A stretch of DNA of 64,000 nt, taken from NCBI GenBank assembly GCA_030826265.1, contig JAPJOH010000010.1:3723-67722 (forward strand), read 5' to 3'. The stretch is from Collinsella aerofaciens (GTDB lineage: Bacteria > Actinomycetota > Coriobacteriia > Coriobacteriales > Coriobacteriaceae). Both the position numbers and the translations under genes were made by a program. Shown here piece after piece: positions 16,895-26,059 of the stretch. The notes beneath the pieces are model-generated. The model was not told where the DNA came from and did no database searches. It saw only the letters and a list, made by a program, of their open reading frames with translations. Numbering within the stretch: the first letter of the stretch is position 1; each line of letters opens with the position of its first letter.

Positions 16895-17773
16895 ATGAAC
16901 AAGCCGAGTGTTTCTGCCGGCGTCGTTGCCGGCGTTGCTCTGGGAGCCGCGGCGCTTGGTGCGGCCGCTGTCGCTGTTCGTGCTGCCTGTCTGCAAGTTG
17001 CGCGAACCCGCAATGGGTTGGCGCGTGTGAAACGCGTGCACGACGAGAGCGGTGACGAAGTCCGCGTATTGGTGCAAGGCGGCGTCTACCAAAGCGCGAG
17101 TTACGTTGGCGAGCGCTGGGCGGAGCCCGTCTTTGCGTACTATCGCGCGTTTGACGACGTGTTTGAGGCCGAGGATGCGATGCGCGACGCTTATGGTCAC
17201 GGTATCAACCGTATGCTGATGCTGGGCGGCGGCGGGTTTGCCTATCCCAAGTTCGCGTTGATGTCGCACGAGGGCTTGCGCGTGGACGTCATCGAGTATG
17301 ACGGAGAGATTACGCGCCTGGCGCGCCGTTGGTTCTATCTGGACGAGCTGGAGCGCACGGTGGGCGACCGCTTGCGGGTGATTACTGCTGAGGCTCGCTC
17401 GTATCTGGGTGTGACGAGTGTGGGCCATCGTCGCTACGACGTGGTCGTGAGCGATTGCTTTGGCGGCGCCGAACCCGTACGCGAGCTGGCGACGGTTGAA
17501 GCGTTGCGTTTGGTGCGGGGCAGCCTAAATTTCGGTGGCGTCTACGTTGCCAATATCGTGAGCGCAAGCGAGGGGAGCGATGTGACGTTCCTGCGCGACT
17601 GTGCCGCCACGGCACTCGAGGTATTCGCCCACGCCTGGGTGGTCCCATGTGGCGATGCGAAGTTCGGCGGCGAGGAAAACTACCTGCTCATCGCCAGCGA
17701 CGGCAACTACGCCTTTGCCGAAGCCGTGCCCTTCGACACCGACTTTCTCGGCACCGTCCTTCACGACAAGTAA
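16895..17773 (+). CDS. Spermidine-synthase-like protein with N-terminal membrane helix
   Basis: 292 residues. A signal-anchor-like helix (about 8-30, rich in Ala/Val/Gly) is followed by a Rossmann methyltransferase-like fold of the spermidine synthase type: MLMLGGGGFAYPKF (107-120), VDVIEYDGEI with acidic Glu134/Asp136, and VVVSDCFGG. Polyamine synthases transfer an aminopropyl group from decarboxylated SAM, but many such bacterial proteins with membrane anchors have no proven polyamine activity. The ATG directly follows the elp3 stop, so it is cotranscribed with elp3. The conserved gate residues of true spermidine synthases were not identified, so I name only the fold. Confidence 0.78.
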   Translation: MNKPSVSAGVVAGVALGAAALGAAAVAVRAACLQVARTRNGLARVKRVHDESGDEVRVLVQGGVYQSASYVGERWAEPVFAYYRAFDDVFEAEDAMRDAYGHGINRMLMLGGGGFAYPKFALMSHEGLRVDVIEYDGEITRLARRWFYLDELERTVGDRLRVITAEARSYLGVTSVGHRRYDVVVSDCFGGAEPVRELATVEALRLVRGSLNFGGVYVANIVSASEGSDVTFLRDCAATALEVFAHAWVVPCGDAKFGGEENYLLIASDGNYAFAEAVPFDTDFLGTVLHDK

Positions 17774-17799
17774 GTCTCCCCGTCTCAAAAAGACTGGTC

Positions 17800-20244
17800 T
17801 TAGGCGTGGTCGCGCCAGCCGAGAACGCGCTGCTTCATGCCCTCGATGTCGAGCACGCCTTCGGCGAAGCCCTTGCGCACGAGCTCTTCGGGAACAAACT
17901 CGTCGTAGCGATCAAAATAAGGCACCTCGCCGGGATAGACGAGCTCGATGGGATCGAAGTCCTTTTCGGCCTCGGCTGCGAGTACCTCAAAGAACGTCTC
18001 CTCGTCGGCCTTCATCTTAAACTGCATAAAGTACGGGCGTGACGGGTCGAGTCCGCGAAGGCCCAGCTCCGCGGCGCATTTAATCTTGAGCATGCGCTCG
18101 AGCGCCAAAAAGGCGTAGCTGCCCAGCCAGGGGAAGAGCACCCAGGTGTCGCCGCCCAGGTTAATGAGCGGCTTGGCCCCCGCGCCCGAAATCTCGGCCG
18201 TATGGCGAGCCTGCGCCAAGCGGGCCCGTGCGTTACCCATAAGGTACGGATATGCCGCGTGCTCGTTAAGCGCCTTGCGCATGCGCTCGAGCACATGCGT
18301 ATTGATGTCACCGGGGCAGTCGCCAAAGTAGGCCGGCACACGGCCCTTGACCTGCGTGGCAAAGACGGTGTGGCGCTTCCAGTCCACTTCCTCGACAATC
18401 CAGCAGTGTCCGGCGATGGCGATGCGCTCACCGGGCGGAGGGGGATTGACGATCGTGCCCAACTCGGCCGACTCGCTGCGAACGGTGAACTCCTCGTTTT
18501 CCTGGAACACGGCGTAGAACTTAAAGTTGTTAATGATGCGCTCTCCCGCGAGACCCACGATGAGTCCGCCGCCCTCGGTGACCTGGATATGGTCGATCTT
18601 AATGAGGTGACGAAGCAATACGCGATAGTCATCGGCCGAGATGCGATGGAAATAGCTGAGCGTGAGCACGCGCTGGGCAAGTTCGGCCGGCGTGAGCTCG
18701 CCGGTGCTGGCAAGCGTCGACATAGTCTGGTGATAGAGCAGGCTGTAGGGGAGTCGATCGAGCTCGGGCGGCTCGACCCACTTTTCCTCGCGATAGAGTT
18801 GTACGAGCGCGATACCCTGCAGGAGCTTCCATGGAATGGTTTCGGGCATCATCGTGCGCGGTTCGGGCTCTTCCTCGCGCATGACAAACCACATCTCGGG
18901 CGGAAGGTCGCGGCGTCCCGTGCGGCCCATTCGCTGCAAAAAGGAGCTGACGGTAAACGGCGCATCGATCTGGAACGCGCGCTCCAGGCGGCCGATATCG
19001 ATACCGAGCTCCAGCGTAGAGGTGGTGACGGTTGTCTGCGCCTGCTCCTCGTCGCGCATGAGCTCCTCGGCCGTCTCGCGCAGCGATGCCGAAAGGTTGC
19101 CGTGATGGATTAGAAAGCGGTCGGGCTCGTGTCGACTTTCGCAGTAGCTGCGCAGCATGGAACACACGGCCTCTGCCTCCTCACGCGAGTTGGCAAAGAC
19201 CAGGCACTTGCGGCCGCGCGTATGCTCAAAGATATAGCCCATACCGGGGTCGGCGTTGTCGGGCGCCGTGTCGGTGGGGTTGAGAAGCGCCTGCTCGGTC
19301 GCTCGTGGGATGTCGACTTCGCCCTCGGGGGCCGAGGAAGTGCGACGGTCTTTGGGAGCGGCCTTGCCCCGTGCCCGCTCACGACGTTGACGGCGTTCCT
19401 CCTGTGTAAGCTGTCCGCTGTGGCGCACGTCTTGGGCGCCAGCCGGCAGCGCCGCGGGCGCCGCCGGCTCAATACGCTCGCAAGCAAGCATCTCGGCTTC
19501 TTGTGGACCCGTGCTCTCGAATCCCCGCTGCTGTGCCTGGGGACCCGAGTTGTAGAAGTGCTCCATGGAGATGCGCCACACGCGGCGCGGTTCCTCAAAG
19601 CGGGGGATGATGCAATCGCGTCCTGTTCCCTGTGAGAGAAAGGCGCCCGTGCGCTCGGGGTCGCCGATGGTGGCAGAAAGGCCGATGCGGCGGGGCTGCA
19701 CGCCCGCCATGCGCGAGAGGCGCTCGATAAGGCAGAGCGTCTGACCGCCGCGGTCGCCGCGCATGAGCGAATGAACCTCGTCGATAACCACATAGCGCAG
19801 ATCGCAGAACATACGAGGGATTGCCATGTGCTTATGGATCAGGAGCGCCTCGAGCGACTCGGGCGTAATCTGCAAGATACCGCTCGGTTTTTTGATGAGC
19901 TTAGCCTTGTGCGACTGCGAAACATCGCCATGCCAGTGCCAGACGGGGATATCGGCCTCTTCGCACAGGTCGTTGAGGCGGACGAACTGATCATTGATGA
20001 GCGCTTTGAGGGGGCCGATGTAGAGGGCGCCCACGCTCGCGGGCGGGTTCTCCCAAAACTCGGTCAGGATGGGAAAGAAGGCTGCCTCGGTTTTGCCGGA
20101 AGCCGTGGATGCCGTTAGGAGCACATTGTCTTGTGTGTTAAAGATGGCATCTGCCGCCGCAACCTGAATGGAGCGCAGGCTCTCCCAATCGTGGGAGTAG
20201 ATGAAGTCTTGGATAAACGGAGCATATCGGTCAAAGGCGTTCAC
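17800..20244 (-). CDS. Lhr/BrxHI-like DEAD/DEAH helicase of the TerB-BrxD cassette
   Basis: 814 residues from the GTG at 20244, chosen because AAAGGAGG ends four bases before it; a TTG five codons earlier would lie inside that SD. SF2 core: TASTASGKT at 44-52, DEVH at 155-158, LSAT at 189-192, and motif VI QRMGRTGRR. A charged insertion (about 240-325, with RQRRERARGK) splits the two RecA domains. The C-terminal half (about 450-814) resembles the winged-helix/beta extension of Lhr-type helicases, the type called BrxHI in type 2 BREX. It is the last gene of a three-gene operon with the ATPase and TerB protein. Probably a 3'-5' DNA translocase; role in defence is inferred from neighbours. Confidence 0.85.
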   Translation of the reverse strand: MNAFDRYAPFIQDFIYSHDWESLRSIQVAAADAIFNTQDNVLLTASTASGKTEAAFFPILTEFWENPPASVGALYIGPLKALINDQFVRLNDLCEEADIPVWHWHGDVSQSHKAKLIKKPSGILQITPESLEALLIHKHMAIPRMFCDLRYVVIDEVHSLMRGDRGGQTLCLIERLSRMAGVQPRRIGLSATIGDPERTGAFLSQGTGRDCIIPRFEEPRRVWRISMEHFYNSGPQAQQRGFESTGPQEAEMLACERIEPAAPAALPAGAQDVRHSGQLTQEERRQRRERARGKAAPKDRRTSSAPEGEVDIPRATEQALLNPTDTAPDNADPGMGYIFEHTRGRKCLVFANSREEAEAVCSMLRSYCESRHEPDRFLIHHGNLSASLRETAEELMRDEEQAQTTVTTSTLELGIDIGRLERAFQIDAPFTVSSFLQRMGRTGRRDLPPEMWFVMREEEPEPRTMMPETIPWKLLQGIALVQLYREEKWVEPPELDRLPYSLLYHQTMSTLASTGELTPAELAQRVLTLSYFHRISADDYRVLLRHLIKIDHIQVTEGGGLIVGLAGERIINNFKFYAVFQENEEFTVRSESAELGTIVNPPPPGERIAIAGHCWIVEEVDWKRHTVFATQVKGRVPAYFGDCPGDINTHVLERMRKALNEHAAYPYLMGNARARLAQARHTAEISGAGAKPLINLGGDTWVLFPWLGSYAFLALERMLKIKCAAELGLRGLDPSRPYFMQFKMKADEETFFEVLAAEAEKDFDPIELVYPGEVPYFDRYDEFVPEELVRKGFAEGVLDIEGMKQRVLGWRDHA

Positions 20245-20325
20245 GGGGCCTCCTTTCAAAAGCTAATCTCTCAACGCGGTGGGCGGTGGTTTGCTGCATT
20301 GCTGCTTCAACGTTTGCCCAGATAA

Positions 20326-20363
20326 AACCTGCCAAAATAAACCTGTCCCTTTTTTGGCAGGTT
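20326..20363. repeat. Palindromic repeat with CCTGTCCC core between cassette genes
   Basis: Twelve-base perfect arms AACCTGCCAAAA / TTTTGGCAGGTT around a 14-base loop containing AACCTGTCCCTT. The stop codon of the minus-strand ATPase gene (20362-20364) overlaps the right arm. It resembles the 6208-6245 repeat in its CTGTCCC core. It may also attenuate transcription between the ATPase and helicase genes. Confidence 0.7.
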
Positions 20364-21666
20364 AGATGGTGAATTCGGCGAAATTACGGTCGCCGCCTGC
20401 GGTGTCGGTGTCGCCTGTTGCGGCTGCCGGCGCCAGCGCGTCGCCGCCGACGCTTTGCAGCAACTCGGCCACATTTGCATCGGGGTTCTGACACAGGATA
20501 TCGAGCAGCTCGATAAAGTCACGAATGACCTCACGGGGCGTCAGGTGCGTATCGGCTCCCACGCGGCCAAACTCAATCTTGAGGAAGTCCACCAAGTCGT
20601 TCTCGGTAAGCGTGGGCGTCCAGCCAAAGTAGCCGGCATGGATCTGCATGAGTTTTTCGATCAGCACCAGCAACTCCTCGTAGGTGAGTGGCTGCAGGCG
20701 GATGATGGGCGCGAGCATGTCCTTAAGATCCTCGCGTGCAAAGCGGCCTTGAGCGAGTCGGCTGCGCAGGGCCTCGTAGGAGAACACGCCACGGCGGCGG
20801 TCTTCGATGGAGGTTGGCGTGCCGCCCATGATCATGCCCAGGTACTGCGCCTTGCCCTGGAGCGTGTCGTTGTACATGGTCAGGATCTTCTCGTAGTTGT
20901 ATTGGCGTGTGATGGCGTTGGGAATCTTATACAGATTCACGAGCTCGTCGATGAGCACCAGCATGCCCTTGTAGCCGCTGCAGACCAAAAAGCGCGCAAT
21001 GAGCTTAACGTAGTCGTACCAGTCGTCATCGCTGATGATGGTCGAGGAGCCCAGCTCGGCGCGAGCCTCGCTCTTGGTGCGGTATTCGCCGCGGATCCAT
21101 TTGGTCACGCGGCTCATAGCTTCTTCGTCGTCCTCGGATACGGCCGCGCGGTAGCGGCGGAGCATGCGGGTGAAGTCGAAGCCGTGGACCATTTCCTCGA
21201 GCGGGGCCAGTTGGGCATTGACGGCCGACTCGTCGACGTCGGCACACGAGGCGACCCAGCGATCCAGAATAAGGTTGAGCGCACCGCCCTCAGGGCGCGT
21301 CTTGGTCGATATGTTGCGGATGAGCTCACGGTAGGTGGCAAGGCCCTGTCCCTGGCCGCCCTGCAGACGGCGCTCAGGGGATAGGTCGGCATCGGCCACG
21401 ACGAATCCCTCGCCCATGGCGTGCGTGCGGATCGTCTGGAGCAAAAAGCTCTTGCCGGCGCCGTAGCGACCGACTAGGAAACGGAAGCTTGCGCCGCCAT
21501 CGGCGATGAGGCTCAGGTCGGTGAGCAGAGCGCGAATCTCGACCTCTCGCCCCACGGTGATATAGGGAAGGCCGATGCGCGGGACAACGCCGCCCTTGAG
21601 CGAGTTGAGAATGACGGCGGCGACGCGCTTGGGCACGCGGGGTGCTGCGGATGCGGTATCACTCAT
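20362..21666 (-). CDS. BrxD-like P-loop ATPase (DUF2791)
   Basis: 434 residues. The N-terminal block ILNSLKGGVVPRIGL then TVGREVEI, Walker A GRYGAGKSF at 66-74, DADLSPERRL and a Walker B stretch MLVLIDE (235-241) followed by LVNLYKI match the BrxC/BrxD (DUF2791) ATPase group seen in BREX phage-defence loci. GTPTSIEDRRRGVFSYEAL fits the sensor region. The start overlaps the end of the TerB gene by eight bases, so translation is coupled. A Gly/Thr/Asp-rich tail ends the protein. It likely powers a DNA-associated complex with the downstream helicase; no PglZ, PglX or BrxC gene is nearby, so this is not a normal BREX locus. Confidence 0.85.
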   Translation of the reverse strand: MSDTASAAPRVPKRVAAVILNSLKGGVVPRIGLPYITVGREVEIRALLTDLSLIADGGASFRFLVGRYGAGKSFLLQTIRTHAMGEGFVVADADLSPERRLQGGQGQGLATYRELIRNISTKTRPEGGALNLILDRWVASCADVDESAVNAQLAPLEEMVHGFDFTRMLRRYRAAVSEDDEEAMSRVTKWIRGEYRTKSEARAELGSSTIISDDDWYDYVKLIARFLVCSGYKGMLVLIDELVNLYKIPNAITRQYNYEKILTMYNDTLQGKAQYLGMIMGGTPTSIEDRRRGVFSYEALRSRLAQGRFAREDLKDMLAPIIRLQPLTYEELLVLIEKLMQIHAGYFGWTPTLTENDLVDFLKIEFGRVGADTHLTPREVIRDFIELLDILCQNPDANVAELLQSVGGDALAPAAATGDTDTAGGDRNFAEFTI

Positions 21667-23404
21667 GGTCTAAGTATCCTCTCACGTCTGCTTCGTAGTC
21701 CTCGATAATGCGCGGTCCTGCCGCGCCAAATTCAATTACGGTGTCACCCACCAGGTCAAAGAGCGCTTCGTTGATGCTGTCGACGAGCATGTCTTCACTC
21801 TTGCCCGACTTTGCCACCGCCGATGCCGTCTGCGCTGCGTTTTGCTCGAGTAGTGCTCGAAGATAGGCGTTTGCTGCAGGATTGAGTGCGGACGCAGTGT
21901 CGGCGGGCGTGGGCGCTGGTGCGAGGAGCGGGGCTACGACGCCAAACTGCTCGGTGGAGATGGTCGGCTCGCTAGCCTCGTCCTGCTGCATGGTCGTCGC
22001 GACTGGCTCGGCGATCGTGTCGGCCACGGGCTCGGCTTCCCGTCGCTCGGCAACTGCCGCCTCGGCATCCGCAAGCGTGCCGTCCTCGCGCTCTTCGTCG
22101 ATTAAAAGTGCTTCGCGCGTTTGCGCAGCGGCGCTCCGAATGTGCCCCAGCTGAGTCAGGTCGATATCGATCTTGACGGGCTGGTGTGCGGCGTCCCACG
22201 AAAGCCATGCCACAATCTCGTCATCGATAATCTTGGCCAGATATTTGGGGACCTTTTCTTCCTTAAGGGGATGGGCGGGGTCCAGCGCCAGGCGCAGGCG
22301 TTGGTCGCAGGCGCGCATCATTTCACCGAGCTTGCTGCTCTTTTGCCTACTACCATGGATACGCATACATTCCCAAAAGCCGTTTTGGCAACGGTAGATA
22401 TGGATGGGATCCAGGCGGTATTCGCAGTTCTCGTGGCGCTCGGGCGCAAAGAATACGGCCGAGGCAAACATGGTGTAGGGCATGGCCGTCTCCTCCCCAA
22501 ACAAGCTCGCTACGATGCCGGTCTTTCGATGCGTGTCGTAGTAGCGCGCCATGCGGACATACGCGGCGCATGCCACGTGGCGCAGATCGCGGTGGTGGCT
22601 GCGGTCGAGCCGCGAGTTACTTAGGTTGTACGTGGAGAGGGCGTTGATGGCGGCCATGAGTCGCTCCTCGCGCACCTCATCGGGCGGAAGGGGGAGCGTG
22701 GGCTCGGAGGTTTTGCGACGTTTGGGGGTCTGGTCGGACGGTGCCGGTGCCGGTACAAGGTCTCGTGCCGCGCGCCGCAGCTCGATAAGGGCGTTATCGA
22801 ACATGACGGTTTTAGAGTCGCGGAGCAGCTTGGGGTCGAGCCCATGGAATACGGCGTAATCCTGCAACCACACGCGTGCAAACCGATCAATGCCGGGCTC
22901 GAAGGCGCGATAGACATCCCAAAAGGCCTTGATCTTGTTAAAACCGTCGAGCGGGTCATCTACGCCAATGCCGCAAATCAGCTCATAGAGATACAGAAAG
23001 GCAAAGGACGTAGACGTTTCCTCGACGGTTCCGCGGCGCACTTGGGCACGCCAGGTAAAGTAGCCGCGCAGCTGCCGGTCGCTCATGGCGTTGTAGGTGG
23101 GAAAGTACGACTTAAAGGTGCCGTTGTAGGGACAGTCGTCCTCAAAGTCGGCCATCAGCAGGCCCTGGCGGTAAAAAAGCTCGGCTTCCGAAAGCCAGCG
23201 GCCCGCACCGCCCTTGGGGTCATCCTGCCAGCGCGATATCTCGCGCATTTTGCGGTACTGGTCGGGGAGGAAATTCTGCATCTGTCGACCGGTTTTGAGA
23301 ATCGGCTCGTCTGCGTAGATTTCGTTTGAGAAACGGGCGGACTGATGGGTCCGGGCCTCGGCCATAATGCGCTCGATGAGCATTTTGATGTCCTGGTCGG
23401 CCAC
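21659..23404 (-). CDS. TerB-N/TerB-C domain protein
   Basis: 581 residues from a GTG preceded by GGAGAGGAG. The N-terminal half holds a TerB-N pattern: RWLSEAELFYRQGLLM, YFPTYNAMSDRQLRGYFTWR (100-119) and YLYELICGIG. The final about 75 residues (AYLRALLEQ ... MLVDSINEALFD, GDTVIEF, PRIIEDYEADV) fit TerB-C. A Pro/Ala/Glu-rich low-complexity linker (about 440-505) joins them, and no central TerB metal-binding domain is obvious. Comparative genomics has linked TerB-N/TerB-C proteins with helicases and ATPases in predicted DNA-processing stress or defence systems; that linkage is exactly what is seen here. It is the first gene of the operon and probably the scaffold or sensor. Confidence 0.8.
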   Translation of the reverse strand: MADQDIKMLIERIMAEARTHQSARFSNEIYADEPILKTGRQMQNFLPDQYRKMREISRWQDDPKGGAGRWLSEAELFYRQGLLMADFEDDCPYNGTFKSYFPTYNAMSDRQLRGYFTWRAQVRRGTVEETSTSFAFLYLYELICGIGVDDPLDGFNKIKAFWDVYRAFEPGIDRFARVWLQDYAVFHGLDPKLLRDSKTVMFDNALIELRRAARDLVPAPAPSDQTPKRRKTSEPTLPLPPDEVREERLMAAINALSTYNLSNSRLDRSHHRDLRHVACAAYVRMARYYDTHRKTGIVASLFGEETAMPYTMFASAVFFAPERHENCEYRLDPIHIYRCQNGFWECMRIHGSRQKSSKLGEMMRACDQRLRLALDPAHPLKEEKVPKYLAKIIDDEIVAWLSWDAAHQPVKIDIDLTQLGHIRSAAAQTREALLIDEEREDGTLADAEAAVAERREAEPVADTIAEPVATTMQQDEASEPTISTEQFGVVAPLLAPAPTPADTASALNPAANAYLRALLEQNAAQTASAVAKSGKSEDMLVDSINEALFDLVGDTVIEFGAAGPRIIEDYEADVRGYLDHE

Positions 23405-23441
23405 CGCTTCTCCTCTCCTAACGCAGCTTCGGTGACCTCAT

Positions 23442-23450
23442 ATCATAGCA
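23442..23450 (-). promoter_or_regulatory. Extended -10 box upstream of the TerB cassette
   Basis: On the minus strand TGCTATGAT lies 37 bases upstream of the GTG at 23404. The same nonamer occurs before the GGDEF gene (33949-33957). No consensus -35 box. Confidence 0.5.
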
Positions 23451-23492
23451 CAGCATCAAACAGGTGTTCGAGATACTGCTGCGTAGATAGAT

Positions 23493-24209
23493 TTAGAACA
23501 GGAGGGCGTAGATGACGGCGATGACGACGGAGGGGAGCATATTGGCCGTGCGGAAGGTCTGAGGACGGATGAGGTTGACGCCGACGCAGAAGATGAGCAT
23601 GGAGCCTACGAGCGAAAGGCTGTCGAGGGCTGCCGTAGTCATGATGGGGGAGAGCGCGCCGGCAAACAACGTGATCGTCCCCTGGAACACGGCGACGGGC
23701 AGGGCGGAGAAAATGCAGCCGCGGCCAAGCGACGCCGTCATGGTGCAGACGATGATGCAGTCCAATGCGCCTTTCAGGGCAAGCGTTGACCAGTCACCGA
23801 GCAGACCGTCCTGGATCGATCCCACAATGGCCATGGCGCCGATACACACGGTGAGTGAAGTCGAGACAAAAGCGTTGGTGAACTCGTTATCGCCCTCGCT
23901 GCCGGTTTTGCGCTTGAGCCATTCGCCAAGGTTCTCGATGGCGGCTTCCAAGTTGACGGCCTCGCCGATGAGCGAACCGAGCGCAAATGAGACGATGAGC
24001 ATGGTGGTACCGGTGGTCGCTAGCGCCTTTCCATCGATGATGAGCATCTTTTGCATGGTGCCGCCCAGGCCGATAAACAGGACGCACAGCCCCGATGCTT
24101 TCATGAGCGTGTCTTGGATACGCGGTGTAATGAAGCGGCCGCCCGCTAATCCTAAAAGACCGCCCGCAACTAAAAGCACAACGTTGATGATTGTTCCCAA
24201 GCCCGGCAT
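23493..24209 (-). CDS. DUF554 family membrane protein
   Basis: 238 residues, wholly hydrophobic with about seven membrane segments. The opening PGLGTIINVVLLVAGGLLGL, TLMKASGLCVLFIGLGG and the block FVSTSLTVCIGAMAIVGSIQDG are characteristic of DUF554 (YdfK/YqgA) proteins. The ATG at 24209 is preceded by AGGAGGGC; an in-frame extension upstream has no such site. Function of the family is unknown; a small-molecule transport role has been suggested but not shown. It is upstream of, and codirectional with, the TerB operon, separated by 88 bases with a promoter-like box, so probably a separate unit. Confidence 0.88.
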   Translation of the reverse strand: MPGLGTIINVVLLVAGGLLGLAGGRFITPRIQDTLMKASGLCVLFIGLGGTMQKMLIIDGKALATTGTTMLIVSFALGSLIGEAVNLEAAIENLGEWLKRKTGSEGDNEFTNAFVSTSLTVCIGAMAIVGSIQDGLLGDWSTLALKGALDCIIVCTMTASLGRGCIFSALPVAVFQGTITLFAGALSPIMTTAALDSLSLVGSMLIFCVGVNLIRPQTFRTANMLPSVVIAVIYALLF

Positions 24210-24327
24210 GAGCCCTCCTGTATTGATGCCAACGTGGCAATCGTAGCAGAACGAAATGCGAGGTACATCGCGACTCATCTAATACGTTATATAAGTGGTA
24301 TTAGGAATGATGCGCGGCATTTAAGCC

Positions 24328-25758
24328 TCAGGTGGTTGTCGGGACATAGGGATAGTATTCAAAGCGCAGTGTCATAAGCCGCTGTGGGGATTCAATAGCC
24401 GCGGCGATGATATTGGCATCGCGGGCACGATCAAACCCTTCGAGTTCGATCTGATACGAGACGTCTTGCATAATGTCCAGACGTCGCCAGGCCAGGAGTG
24501 TGTCGCCATCGAATTCCAAGGTCTTGCCTCCGTCTGGAGCAACGGCGTATAGACGCAGCTTGGCGGTGGTTGCAGGGTCGACAACTGTGACCTTTTTAAT
24601 TTCGTTTCGAGTATTCTTGGCGCCCAACAAGGTGAGCAGTGTTGGGGCCACGACCTCGCCCGATGGCAAAAAGACGACTTCGATGGATTCAGGAAATGCG
24701 ATGATAGCCGACTTGCGGACGGGCTGATTGGCGGCGGCAACTTCGATGTTCGCAGCGTCGATGACCTCTGTGTGGTCGAGCGCGGCAAGCACGCAGCAGT
24801 TACCTTCATCGATCTCTTGAGGATCAGCAAGCCCCAGACTGTCCGCGAGCTCGGGATCGTTTGGATCGGCAGCGGGCTCATTCGGCGCTTCGAGAGAAGC
24901 TGGGACGCTGTTTGTCGGCGACGGCGTGTCGCCCGCACCTGCTTCTTTGTCCGCGCTCTCTTCTTGTATGGTTGCGTTGATGGGTTCGTCGTTTGGGGGG
25001 AGCGTCTTGGCGTCAAACGCGGAGGGGAGAATTCCGATGGCTCCGGATCCGTTCCACTCCATTTCGAGAAGCGCCGGGTCGGCAAGAATGCGTTGCCTGC
25101 TTTGCGCGTGGGCATCGATTTCAATAGGGCCTGCCTCTATCCCTCGTGTAAGGCTGAGTGATCCGGCTGGCTTCTCGAAATGAGCGTCTGTGTCTTTGGT
25201 GCTGACGGCGTAGAACAGCAGGGACGCTTCTCCCGCCGCGATAACATCGGTACCGGCTTTGGTCAGCCGCAACGATGCCGTGAATGAGAGGGTGGGCTGC
25301 GCATCGTCTGCATTCGCGGCGGCGCAGCCCAGACATATACCGCCTCCTTTCTCAAAAAACGTACCGTCGAAGGCGACCTTCGCTCCGTTCGCCGAGTCAT
25401 CGACCGAAGCGATGTCGATGCGCAGCTCTAAATTGCATGGATCGCCATCCGCATCGAGCACAACCGAGCGCCACGTGCAGACGGCGCACCCCGCCTGGGA
25501 GCCGTTTGCCTTGTTCGAACGCTTGATATCCACGACTATCGAGCCGTCCGTATTACGACGAAGGCATCCCGAGGTTGAGATCACGGCCTGTGCGATCGAA
25601 AAACGCTCGCACGCAATGGCGCTCGACGGATTTGGTGCGGAACTTAGGGCTACTGGTAAGGAGTCTGCCATGACGGGAGTCGCCCAAGCGGCGACAGGCG
25701 TTCCGGTTGCGAGCGCGCCGCAGAGTGCGACGACGGGCAAAAGGTTCTTCGATGCCAT
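24328..25758 (-). CDS. Secreted cysteine-containing surface protein, last gene of surface operon
   Basis: 476 residues. A signal peptide (about 1-26, LLPVVALCGALATGTPVAAWA) is followed by a beta-rich region with cysteine pairs (CAVCTW, CLGCAA), an acidic, proline-rich linker (about 250-310) and a second beta-rich domain (about 330-476) starting near NCCVLAALDHTEV. No LPXTG-type signal or C-terminal membrane helix, so it must be held by other proteins or released. AAGGAG precedes the ATG, 13 bases after the upstream stop. Repeated A-N-x-D turns suggest Ig-like folds. The family is not recognised; context suggests a component of a surface complex. Confidence 0.7.
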   Translation of the reverse strand: MASKNLLPVVALCGALATGTPVAAWATPVMADSLPVALSSAPNPSSAIACERFSIAQAVISTSGCLRRNTDGSIVVDIKRSNKANGSQAGCAVCTWRSVVLDADGDPCNLELRIDIASVDDSANGAKVAFDGTFFEKGGGICLGCAAANADDAQPTLSFTASLRLTKAGTDVIAAGEASLLFYAVSTKDTDAHFEKPAGSLSLTRGIEAGPIEIDAHAQSRQRILADPALLEMEWNGSGAIGILPSAFDAKTLPPNDEPINATIQEESADKEAGAGDTPSPTNSVPASLEAPNEPAADPNDPELADSLGLADPQEIDEGNCCVLAALDHTEVIDAANIEVAAANQPVRKSAIIAFPESIEVVFLPSGEVVAPTLLTLLGAKNTRNEIKKVTVVDPATTAKLRLYAVAPDGGKTLEFDGDTLLAWRRLDIMQDVSYQIELEGFDRARDANIIAAAIESPQRLMTLRFEYYPYVPTTT

Positions 25759-25771
25759 GGGGTCTCCTTAG

Positions 25772-26059
25772 CTAATTTAGTGCGGCCTGTCCGTGTTTTT
25801 GTTTCTGGCTGCGTTTGATGTGCAGACCGAGGCCGGCGGTTCCCGCGCCTGCTGCTGTGGCGCCTGCTGCCAAGAGCCATCGTCTGTCGCCTGTCTGCGC
25901 CAACGGTTCCTCGCGGTCGCCGCGGTCGAGCTCCGAGAGGTCGACCGTCACTTGCGTGGCGGCCTGCGCCTGTTCTTGCTGGGCAAAGGCCATGGCTGGC
26001 CCAAACGCTAGGATGCTGACGGCGGCGGCCAGGGCGACGGCCTTATGCCGTGTGCGCAC
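25772..26059 (-). CDS. Short sortase-type (LAQTG) cell-wall protein
   Basis: About 95 residues from the GTG at 26059, which overlaps the end of the upstream gene; a TTG 30 bases further up is the alternative. Signal peptide HKAVALAAAVSILAFGPAMAFA, a 30-residue Gln/Ala/Asp linker (QVTVDLSELDRGDREE), then LAQTG followed by a hydrophobic helix (WLLAAGATAAGAGTAGLGL) and a basic tail (KRSQKQK): the three-part sortase substrate signature with LAQTG for LPXTG. Short LPXTG proteins of this size accompany WxL surface gene clusters in Firmicutes. No sortase gene is in the window. Confidence 0.75.
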   Translation of the reverse strand: MRTRHKAVALAAAVSILAFGPAMAFAQQEQAQAATQVTVDLSELDRGDREEPLAQTGDRRWLLAAGATAAGAGTAGLGLHIKRSQKQKHGQAALN

